NCBI GenBank assembly: GCA_964495555.1
Contig: CAZBWA010000084.1
Span: forward strand, 1-6,090
Length of the DNA stretch: 6,090 bases
Direction of reading: 5' to 3'
Source of the DNA: VGCC01 sp964495555
GTDB taxonomy: Bacteria; Actinomycetota; Actinomycetes; S36-B12
Position 1 is the stretch's first letter. Every line of letters starts with the position of its first letter. A program made the position numbers and the translations under genes. Shown here in pieces: positions 1-4,876 of this stretch. The notes beneath the pieces are model-generated. The model did no database searches and was not told the origin of the DNA. It worked only from the letters and a program-made list of their open reading frames with translations.

Positions 1-1474
1 GGAACGGAGGAGGCGGTGCCGGGGCCGGGGCAGGCGCCGCCGATGACGTGGCCGGTGCCGGAGCCGGTGCGGCAGACGACGTGGCCGGTGCCGGTGCGGC
101 TGATGACGTGGCCGGTGCCGGTGCGGCTGATGACGTGGCGGGGGCCGGCGTGGCCGACGGCGACGTTGCGGGGGCCGTCGTGGCCGACGCTGACGGGGAC
201 GCCGACGCCGAACTCGGCGCAGTCGTTGGGCTGGCCGATGTTGCGGTGGGGGATGGTGTGGCGACGATGACGGCTGCGGTGACGCTCGCCGAGGGGCTGG
301 GGGATGGGGACAGGCTGGGCGCGGGCGTTGCGCTCGCAGTTGGCGGGGCTGCCACGGGTGCCGGTGCCGAGCCGGAATCCGACGTCGAACTCGAGGCGTC
401 CTGGGTGGCGATGGGATTCGGCGGAACTGCTGCTTGCGCGGACGCGGTCGAGGCGGGGTCGGTGACGGTGACGCCCAGGCTCGCCGTCGCTTGGTCGGTG
501 CCGTTCGACGCGGTGATGGTGAACGCCTGGGAGACCGTCGTCGTCGGTGTCCCGGACAACTCACCGGTCGCGGCATCGAAGGTGAGTCCCGCGGGAGCGG
601 CTGGGGACAGTGCGTAGGTGACCGCCGGTGACGACGGGAACCCCCCGGCGCTCATGGGCGCGGAACTCATCGGCGAGCCGATGGTGCCCGTGACGTTCTG
701 GCTGGCCGGTGAGAGCGTCTCGGGCGTCGCCGGTGAGGTGGGCGAGGTGATCGTGACCGTCAGGTCCGCCTTCACTTCGGTGTTGCTTCCGGTGATCGTC
801 ACGGTGTACGTCTTGTCGACCTTCTCGCCCGGTGTTCCGGACAGCACGCCGGTGGTCGAGCTGAACGTCAGGCCAGGGGGCGTGGAGTCCGAGAGGGAGT
901 ACGTCACGGTCCCGTCAATGCCGTGGAGCTTCCACTTCCCGGATGAGGTGAAGTGCCCGACCTGGCCGTGGAGGGTCTGCTTCGTGGGCGACACCGTGCC
1001 CGCAGGGGCCGAGGTCGCTGTGACGTTGACGTGGAGCGTCGACGTCGCTTCCGTCGTTTGTCCCTTGGAGGTGACGGTGTACGTGTGACCCGTCGTCTGC
1101 GTGGGCGTACCGGACAGCACGCCCGTCGTCGAGTCGAAGGACATCCCCGCGGGGGGATCCGCGGAGAGGGTGTGGGTCACCTGCCCGTCCAGGCCGCTCG
1201 TCTGGAGCGCAGGAGTGGCGAGGTAGGTGTTCACCGTTCCGTTGATCGATTGGTGGGCCGGGGTGACCGTGGGCCCTGGGGCTGTCGAGGCTCCGGGAGA
1301 GGCGGACGCGCTCGGGCTGGCCACTGCCAAGGTGACGCTGGGATTGGTATCCGTCGCGAGCACCGACCAGACAAGGATCATCACGAGGGTCACGAGACCG
1401 GCGATGACCCCCCAGCGTGGCCTCCAGATGATGAGGAGGAGCACAAGGAAGACAACGATCAGCAACAGGACCAT
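1..1474 (-). CDS. Membrane-anchored surface protein with three Ig-like (He_PIG) repeats and Pro/Ala/Ser/Thr tail, C-terminus cut by window edge
   Basis: The frame is open for 491 codons from the ATG at 1474 to the window edge, with no stop seen. Residues 2-16 and 22-40 are hydrophobic, separated by WRPRW. By the positive-inside rule this suggests a hairpin with both termini outside and no cleavable signal peptide. Residues 45-70 are a Ser/Ala/Pro linker. Three Ig-like repeats follow (about 71-155, 156-245 and 246-340). Each carries the putative-Ig signature Y/H-x-L-S ... P-x-G-[LM]-[ST]-F-[DS] ... T-G-x-L-S-G-T-P ... [FY]-T-[IV]-T. From about 341 the chain is almost only A, P, S and T, with a 9-residue repeat near the edge. 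He_PIG domains are common in bacterial extracellular adhesins and enzymes, so a cell-envelope location is inferred; the ligand is unknown. The shine-dalgarno is weak (AGG 8-10 nt upstream), but no other in-frame start lies between the upstream TGA and 1474. The periodic Ig motif makes the reading frame secure; the function is not. Confidence 0.86.
   Translation of the reverse strand, partial: MVLLLIVVFLVLLLIIWRPRWGVIAGLVTLVMILVWSVLATDTNPSVTLAVASPSASASPGASTAPGPTVTPAHQSINGTVNTYLATPALQTSGLDGQVTHTLSADPPAGMSFDSTTGVLSGTPTQTTGHTYTVTSKGQTTEATSTLHVNVTATSAPAGTVSPTKQTLHGQVGHFTSSGKWKLHGIDGTVTYSLSDSTPPGLTFSSTTGVLSGTPGEKVDKTYTVTITGSNTEVKADLTVTITSPTSPATPETLSPASQNVTGTIGSPMSSAPMSAGGFPSSPAVTYALSPAAPAGLTFDAATGELSGTPTTTVSQAFTITASNGTDQATASLGVTVTDPASTASAQAAVPPNPIATQDASSSTSDSGSAPAPVAAPPTASATPAPSLSPSPSPSASVTAAVIVATPSPTATSASPTTAPSSASASPSASATTAPATSPSATPAPATSSAAPAPATSSAAPAPATSSAAPAPAPATSSAAPAPAPAPPPPF
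42..155 (-). repeat. 27-bp tandem repeat encoding the 9-residue unit TSSAAPAPA
   Basis: Units begin at 42 (33 bp, lengthened by one extra Ala-Pro pair), 75 (27 bp), 102 (27 bp) and 129 (27 bp, diverged). The 75 and 102 units differ at one base. On the minus strand they encode T-S-S-A-A-P-A-P-A in register with the surface protein. The unit length is a multiple of three, so copy number can change without breaking the frame. This kind of Pro/Ala/Ser spacer often holds surface domains away from the membrane. Confidence 0.78.
455..1264 (-). repeat. Three tandem Ig-like repeats within the surface protein
   Basis: The encoded block shows the same core three times: SFDSTTGVLSGTP (residues 112-124), TFSSTTGVLSGTP (203-215) and TFDAATGELSGTP (298-310). 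Each core is followed about 10-15 residues later by a [FY]TVT or FTIT strand and a closing V-T-[IV]-T strand. Repeats 1 and 2 are still alike at DNA level: 837-860 and 1110-1133 are 24-bp copies with two mismatches. Repeat 3 (around 550-575) is more diverged. This fits expansion by internal duplication, with repeats 1 and 2 the most recent pair. Confidence 0.82.
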
Positions 1475-1504
1475 GGTGCGCCTACGCCCCGACGGCCGAC
1501 TCTG

Positions 1505-1519
1505 GCATGGCGGCCATGC
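1505..1519. promoter_or_regulatory. 15-bp perfect dyad overlapping the predicted -10/start site
   Basis: GCATGGC and GCCATGC flank a single central base, a perfect inverted repeat of 7-bp arms. It overlaps the 3' part of the predicted -10 box and the expected start site of the surface gene. This would be a suitable place for a repressor, or it could form a small hairpin at the 5' end of the mRNA. The dyad is seen; the role is inferred. Confidence 0.35.
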
Positions 1520-1544
1520 TAGGTGAGCGCTCGGAGCATGTCAG
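1516..1544 (-). promoter_or_regulatory. Predicted promoter of the Ig-repeat surface gene
   Basis: On the minus strand CTGACA (1544-1539, 5 of 6 matches to TTGACA) and TAGCAT (1521-1516, 4 of 6 matches to TATAAT, fits TANNNT) are separated by exactly 17 nt. Transcription would start near 1509, giving a leader of about 35 nt before the ATG at 1474. It lies downstream of the tRNA gene, so the surface gene need not depend on tRNA transcription. The spacer contains the 8-bp palindrome GAGCGCTC (1525-1532). Confidence 0.55.
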
Positions 1545-1557
1545 TCAAACGCATCGC

Positions 1558-1633
1558 TGGTGGGCCCAACCGGACTCGAACCGATGACATCTTCCTTGTA
1601 AGGGAAGCGCTCTACCAACTGAGCTATGGGCCC
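1558..1633 (-). tRNA. tRNA-Val (anticodon UAC), CCA encoded
   Basis: The 76-nt minus-strand sequence folds as a complete cloverleaf. The acceptor stem is GGGCCCA pairing with TGGGCCC, then A73 and an encoded CCA (complement of 1558-1560). The D arm is GCTC-AGTTGGTA-GAGC. The anticodon stem CTTCC/GGAAG holds the loop CTTACAA, placing TAC at positions 34-36, which reads valine GUA and related codons. The variable loop has 5 nt and the T arm carries TTCGAGT. The tRNA would be charged by ValRS, with its 5' end cut by RNase P. No poly-T terminator hairpin follows it before the next gene. Confidence 0.97.
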
Positions 1634-1639
1634 ACAGCG

Positions 1640-1645
1640 AGGCTA
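1640..1645 (-). promoter_or_regulatory. Possible -10 box of the tRNA-Val gene
   Basis: TAGCCT on the minus strand (1645-1640) fits TANNNT and ends 6 nt before the first tRNA base at 1633, so the transcript would start at or next to the mature 5' end. No good -35 hexamer is seen at 16-18 nt spacing; GAATTC at 1663-1668 occupies that place. It is the left arm of an inverted repeat whose right arm is the -10 candidate for the plus-strand operon. Confidence 0.35.
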
Positions 1646-1676
1646 CCGATGCGGACGGCTCGGAATTCGTGCTGGG

Positions 1677-1682
1677 TAGCCT
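1677..1682 (+). promoter_or_regulatory. Possible -10 box for leaderless transcription of the NIF3 operon
   Basis: TAGCCT fits TANNNT and is followed by exactly 6 nt and then the ATG at 1689. Transcription would thus begin at or within a base of the start codon. No Shine-Dalgarno sequence precedes this ATG, which agrees with a leaderless mRNA, a common situation in actinobacteria. No convincing -35 is visible. Confidence 0.45.
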
Positions 1683-1688
1683 GCGGTC

Positions 1689-2510
1689 ATGGCATGCACC
1701 GTGAGCGATGTGCGTGCCGTCCTGCGCCGCTACTACCCGGAGGATCGGGCGGCCGAGTGGGACTCGGTCGGCCTGGTGTGCGGAGATCCGCAGGCATCCG
1801 TCTCCCGGGTCCTCCTGGCTGTGGACCCCGTCGCGGCTGTGGTCGATGAGGCCCTCGAGACACGCACCGACATGATCATCACGCACCACCCGCTGTTCCT
1901 CCACGGAGTCCATGCGGTGACCCCCGAGACCGCCGGCGGATCCATCGTGCACACTCTCATCAGTCACGGGATCGCGCTCTACTGCGCGCACACCAACGCC
2001 GACCATGCGAACCCCGGCGTCTCCGACGCCCTCGCGATGATGCTCGGTGTCGTCGACACCGTGCCCCTGGAGGTGACGGGTGAGCCCGATGAGGGAGTGG
2101 GACGCATCGGACGGCTGGCCGATCCCTGCACGTTGGAGCAATTCGCAGCGTGGGTCGCGACCGTGCTACCTGAGACGAACCACGGAGTGCGGATCTCGGG
2201 GGATCCGCAGAGACTCGTGACCACCGTGGCCCTGTGCGGCGGAGCGGGGGACTCGCTCCTCGACGTCGTGGGCGACCGTGCGGATGTCTATGTCACGGCG
2301 GACCTTCGACATCATCGTGCTCTCGATCACCGTGCGGCCGGAGGCAGCGCCCTGATCGACGTGGCGCACTGGGCGAGCGAGTGGCCGTGGCTCGAGCAGG
2401 CCGCCCAGCACCTGCGCAACGAACCCTCAACCCGCGAGGTCGACATCCTGGTGTCGACCATCGTGACCGATCCCTGGAACACCGTGCTGAGGAGCGACCA
2501 TGAAGGCTGA
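1689..2510 (+). CDS. NIF3/DUF34 family dinuclear-metal protein (YbgI/YqfO-like)
   Basis: This 273-residue protein matches the short NIF3 form without the extra central domain, close to the roughly 250 residues of E. coli YbgI. The N-terminal part has WDSVGLVCGDP (24-34) and MIITHHPLF (62-70). Candidate metal ligands are H66 and H67, D105 in AHTNAD, and H227 and E231 in IDVAHWASE near the C-terminus; these match the two-metal site of the family. The YVTADLRHH segment (201-209) corresponds to the usual conserved strand before the C-terminal ligands. NIF3 proteins form toroidal hexamers. They are often labelled 'GTP cyclohydrolase I type 2', but their true reaction is unsettled, and I would not assign that activity. 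It is the first gene of the three-gene operon; its last 11 bp overlap the next start. The ATG at 1689 is chosen because it opens the family's N-terminus and has a -10 box just upstream. Confidence 0.93.
   Translation: MACTVSDVRAVLRRYYPEDRAAEWDSVGLVCGDPQASVSRVLLAVDPVAAVVDEALETRTDMIITHHPLFLHGVHAVTPETAGGSIVHTLISHGIALYCAHTNADHANPGVSDALAMMLGVVDTVPLEVTGEPDEGVGRIGRLADPCTLEQFAAWVATVLPETNHGVRISGDPQRLVTTVALCGGAGDSLLDVVGDRADVYVTADLRHHRALDHRAAGGSALIDVAHWASEWPWLEQAAQHLRNEPSTREVDILVSTIVTDPWNTVLRSDHEG
2489..2494 (+). promoter_or_regulatory. Ribosome binding site of the zinc-ribbon gene, inside the NIF3 gene
   Basis: GAGGAG lies 5 nt before the ATG at 2500 and within the last codons of the upstream gene. 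It fixes the start of the second gene and supports reinitiation by ribosomes ending translation at 2510. It is the clearest Shine-Dalgarno in the operon, in contrast to the leaderless-looking first gene. Confidence 0.7.
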
Positions 2511-3246
2511 TCCGTCGGCGCAGCAGGCGCTGCTGCAGGTGCAGGAGCGCGACACGCGCATCACGCAACTGGATCACAGGGCGAAGAACCTCCCCGAGCG
2601 TGCGGATCTCGCCGCTGCGGAGGAGCGCCTGGAGCGCCTGCGCAAGGAGATCGTCGCTGCGCACACGATCGTGAAGGACCTCGAGGGGGAGCAGCGCAAG
2701 GCGGATGCCGACGTCGAACTCGTGCGCGAGAGGTCGCGCAAGGATCGCGAACTCCTCGACTCGGGCACTATCGGTGACCCCAAGCAGTTGCAGAACCTGC
2801 AGCACGAACTCGAGTCCCTCGCCCGTCGCCAGTCCGAACTCGAGGATGTCGAGTTGGAGATCATGGAACGTATCGAAGGCGCAGCCAAGGCGGTGGATGT
2901 CCTCACCGCAGAGCAGGAGGAGGTCTCCGCCATCCGCGCGGAGCTCGAGTCGGCCATCGCCGCGCAGATGGAGGTGATCGACGCCGAGCGCACGACCGTC
3001 GTGCAGGAGCGTGCAGACGTCGCTGCCGGACTCCCGTCCGACCTCCTCGCCCTCTACGAGAAGGTGCGCGCCGACCACGGCGGCCTGGGGGCGGCGCCGC
3101 TGCACCGTGGACGCTGCGAGGGCTGCCATCTGCAACTACCGCCCCAGGAACTCGTGGACATCGCGGCCGCGCCCGCCGACGAGGTCCTGCGGTGCGAGGA
3201 GTGCCGTCGGATCCTGGTCCGCACACCGGAGTCGGGGCTGTCCTGA
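2500..3246 (+). CDS. Coiled-coil protein with C4 zinc ribbon (COG1579 / DUF164 type)
   Basis: The 248-residue product begins with a long Glu/Arg/Lys/Leu-rich region (about 8-175) that reads as antiparallel coiled coil. A non-helical break at 88-96 (SGTIGDPKQ) is the family's typical turn, with KQLQNLQHELESL after it. The C-terminal part has LYEKVR (185-190) and a C4 zinc ribbon: C206-x2-C209 and C232-x2-C235. The family is annotated as possibly nucleic-acid binding, but its target is unknown. Residue pattern, length and position between NIF3 and RNase H match the M. tuberculosis Rv2229c arrangement as I recall it. The gene overlaps its upstream neighbour by 11 bp, and its TGA shares its final A with the next ATG (TGATG). 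The start is set by the GAGGAG site. Confidence 0.92.
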   Translation: MKADPSAQQALLQVQERDTRITQLDHRAKNLPERADLAAAEERLERLRKEIVAAHTIVKDLEGEQRKADADVELVRERSRKDRELLDSGTIGDPKQLQNLQHELESLARRQSELEDVELEIMERIEGAAKAVDVLTAEQEEVSAIRAELESAIAAQMEVIDAERTTVVQERADVAAGLPSDLLALYEKVRADHGGLGAAPLHRGRCEGCHLQLPPQELVDIAAAPADEVLRCEECRRILVRTPESGLS

Positions 3247-4466
3247 TGCCCGCGCACCTGATCGTCGAGGCCGATGGCGGATCACGGGGCAACCCCGGGC
3301 CCGCCGCCTACGGCGCCGTCGTCCGCGACGCCGAGTCCGGTGACGTTCTCATCGAATCCGCCGCCTTCATCGGCGAGGCGACCAATAACGTCGCCGAATA
3401 CCGGGGACTGGTCGCCGGTCTGACATTGGCGAAGGGACTCGATCCCCGTGCGATCGTCGATGTGCGGCTGGATTCCAAGTTGATCGTCGAGCAGATGTCG
3501 GGTCGATGGAAGATCAAACATCCGGACATGAGGGCACTCGCGCTGGAGGCGCGCGACATCCTCCCGGTCGACCAGGTGACCTACACCTGGGTGGGTCGCT
3601 CGAACAACTTCCGAGCCGATGCGCTCGTCAACGAGGTTCTCGACCAGGCGCTCGGTGGCGGGGCAACGACAGTGCATCGCGAAGGAGCGGCGGTGGCGCG
3701 GGCGGCCACGACGCGCGCGGAGGACATCGTCGGATCCGCCCTGGAAGCGCAGGCCCAGGCGCTGGTCCAGGAGGCGGTGGCGGCTCGGCCCGGCAACGTC
3801 ATGATCGGTTGGGAGGACATCGGTGCTCCCACGACGACCCACCTCGCTCGCCACGGCGCCACGGCGTACTCCCTCGAACGGCGCTTCAGTGGCGGAGGTG
3901 GATTCGATCCGCCGTTGGCGCCGCTGGGTATCGCGCAGGCCGAGGCCTTGGCGGCGGAGGTCGCACGGCGCGGGACGGTGCAGCGGATCGTCGCCTCACC
4001 GCTCCTGCGCGCCCAGCAGACTGCGCAGATCGTGTCCGAGGAGACGGGCCTGCACGTGGAGACCCTCGAGGGCTTCCGCGAGTGCGACTTCGGCCAATGG
4101 GATGGCCTCACGCTCACCGAGGTGCGGGAGCGCTGGCCCGAGCATCTCGCCGAGTGGCTGGCCTCCATGTCGATCGCCCCGCCTGGTGGTGAGTCCTTCG
4201 AGCAGCTGCGTGCCCGGGTGCTGGTTGCACGGCAGCAGGTGATCGAGTCCTATCCAGGAGAGGACGTCCTGGTCGTGGCGCACGTGTCACCGATCAAGGT
4301 CCTCGTCGGCCTTGCGATCGATGCGCCGCTCACCAGCATGTACCGGATGGAGCTACCGCCGTGTTCGCTGACCACCCTGGCGTGGTTCCCAGACGGAAAT
4401 TCCTCGATGTTCTCCTTCGCCGAAGCCGGCCACCTCACCGAGGTCCAGGCTCCGATGGGGACGTGA
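3246..4466 (+). CDS. Bifunctional RNase HI / histidine acid phosphatase (Rv2228c-like)
   Basis: The 406-residue protein is a two-domain fusion. Residues 1-135 are RNase HI: DGGSRGNPGPA (10-20, catalytic D10), NNVAEYRGL (E51), LDSKLI (D76) and NNFRADALVN (D125) supply the four acidic residues that bind two Mg2+ and cut RNA in RNA:DNA hybrids. The flexible-loop His of E. coli RNase HI is not evident, as in the shorter Bacillus/actinobacterial type. Residues 136-195 are an Ala/Gly/Glu-rich linker. Residues 196-406 are a histidine phosphatase: RHG (202-204, nucleophile H203), SPLLRAQQTA (R255), FRECDFGQWDG (acid E279) and VVAHVSP (H346). The family resembles CobC alpha-ribazole phosphatase, but the substrate here is not shown by sequence. 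Translation starts at 3246 inside TGATG. An upstream ATG at 3192 would add 18 residues before the conserved MPAHLIVEADGG and is rejected. It ends the operon. Confidence 0.95.
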   Translation: MPAHLIVEADGGSRGNPGPAAYGAVVRDAESGDVLIESAAFIGEATNNVAEYRGLVAGLTLAKGLDPRAIVDVRLDSKLIVEQMSGRWKIKHPDMRALALEARDILPVDQVTYTWVGRSNNFRADALVNEVLDQALGGGATTVHREGAAVARAATTRAEDIVGSALEAQAQALVQEAVAARPGNVMIGWEDIGAPTTTHLARHGATAYSLERRFSGGGGFDPPLAPLGIAQAEALAAEVARRGTVQRIVASPLLRAQQTAQIVSEETGLHVETLEGFRECDFGQWDGLTLTEVRERWPEHLAEWLASMSIAPPGGESFEQLRARVLVARQQVIESYPGEDVLVVAHVSPIKVLVGLAIDAPLTSMYRMELPPCSLTTLAWFPDGNSSMFSFAEAGHLTEVQAPMGT

Positions 4467-4493
4467 GGGGCCGGCCGTAGCCGACCCCTCACG
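4462..4493. terminator. Hairpin terminator overlapping the RNase H/phosphatase stop codon, between convergent genes
   Basis: CGTGAGGGG (4462-4470) pairs perfectly with CCCCTCACG (4485-4493). After one C/A mismatch, CGGC/GCCG extends the stem to 13 pairs with a CGTA loop. The TGA at 4464-4466 is within the left arm. No long T-tract follows on either strand, as is common in high-GC actinobacteria. Because the minus-strand gene ends at 4503, the hairpin could serve both convergent transcripts. Confidence 0.65.
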
Positions 4494-4502
4494 CGTGCGT
4501 TC

Positions 4503-4777
4503 CTAGCGCCTCTCTCCGCGGGATCCGTGACCCTTGCCCTCGTGGCCGGGACGTTCGGCTAGAGCGCTCGCGACCGCGTCCGCCTGTGCCTGGGTCAACG
4601 TCCCCTTCGCGACAAGGTCAGCGAGGACGGCAGCCGTANNNNNNNNNNNNNNNNNNNNNNNNNNNNNNNNNNNNNNNNNNNNNNNNNNNNNNNNNNNNNN
4701 NNNNNNNNNNNNNNNNNNNNNNNNNNNNNNNNNNNNNNGGCGGCCGTACCGACGGTGATGCGTCGTGCGCGATTCAT
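4503..4777 (-). CDS. Small probable exported protein with TLTQAQAD helical motif, interrupted by assembly gap
   Basis: I recognise the style but not a named family. The ATG at 4777 is preceded by GGGAAGGGA ending 6 nt upstream, a good ribosome site, and opens MNRARRITVGTAA. This is an Arg-rich start that looks like the n-region of a signal peptide or anchor. After 100 Ns the other end reads TAAVLADLVAKGTLTQAQAD, then AVASALAERPGHEGKGHGSRGERR and TAG. The L-x-x-L-V-x-x-G-T-L-T-x-x-Q-A-D-A-V helical motif recurs in small secreted actinobacterial proteins of unknown role. The Gly/His/Lys/Arg tail is very basic. The two sides of the gap are in different frames as written, so the true gap length is not 100 or the gap is artificial. 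It converges on the RNase H operon and lies downstream of yaaA on the same strand, with 99 bp between. Function unknown. Confidence 0.68.
4639..4738. other. Assembly gap of 100 N
   Basis: Exactly 100 Ns join two contigs; 100 is a conventional placeholder for an unknown distance. The ten bases just left of the gap (4629-4638) and just right of it (4739-4748) are GGC[A/G]GCCGTA, identical but for one base. This means either a repeat that stopped the assembler or two contig ends that actually overlap. Confidence 0.97.
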
Positions 4778-4876
4778 GGTCGATCCCTTCCCTCGGACGG
4801 TCGCCCGAGCACTGCGCTGAGTGTGCGCGGCGAACATGCGAGGAGGCGCAGGGAAGTATTCGAGCCATGTAAGCCT

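Noticed and set aside
48..617. Plus-strand ORF of 189 residues rich in Ala, Gly, Asp and Val
   Set aside because: It is the antisense of the Pro/Ala/Ser/Thr stalk and third Ig repeat. The minus frame shows the recurring Ig signature and continues without stop into the hydrophobic N-terminus; the plus frame shows only low complexity.
618..1088. Plus-strand ORF of 156 residues with many Val/Thr stretches that look beta-rich
   Set aside because: It lies opposite Ig repeats 2 and 3. Thr/Val codons read in antisense give a similar-looking composition, but no conserved motif repeats in this frame.
1545..2141. Minus-strand ORF of 198 residues
   Set aside because: It reads through the tRNA-Val gene and the antisense of the NIF3 gene, whose metal-ligand motifs are intact on the plus strand.
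2293..3135. Minus-strand ORF of 280 residues opposite the zinc-ribbon gene
   Set aside because: Long antisense frames arise opposite GC-rich coiled-coil genes (Glu/Leu/Arg codons). The plus frame has the C4 zinc ribbon, a ribosome site and operon overlaps; the minus frame has no recognisable motif.
3192..3245. Upstream ATG adding 18 residues to the RNase H/phosphatase
   Set aside because: The added residues lie inside the zinc-ribbon coding region and precede the conserved start MPAHLIVEADGG. The TGATG junction at 3246 is a typical coupled start.
3506..4192. Plus-strand ORF of 228 residues, Gly/Arg-rich
   Set aside because: It is an out-of-frame shadow of the RNase H/phosphatase fusion, which has complete catalytic motifs in both domains.
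4503..4868. Reading the gap region as one 121-residue protein starting at 4868
   Set aside because: This frame is joined only by 100 placeholder Ns. The upstream half lacks a sensible N-terminus, while the ATG at 4777 has a good ribosome site and an Arg-rich signal-like start in another frame.
4778..4876. Search for a terminator or strong promoter between yaaA and the small gapped gene
   Set aside because: I saw only a weak GAAG/CTTC pairing and no TANNNT box at a sensible distance, so neither element is reported; co-transcription with yaaA remains possible.
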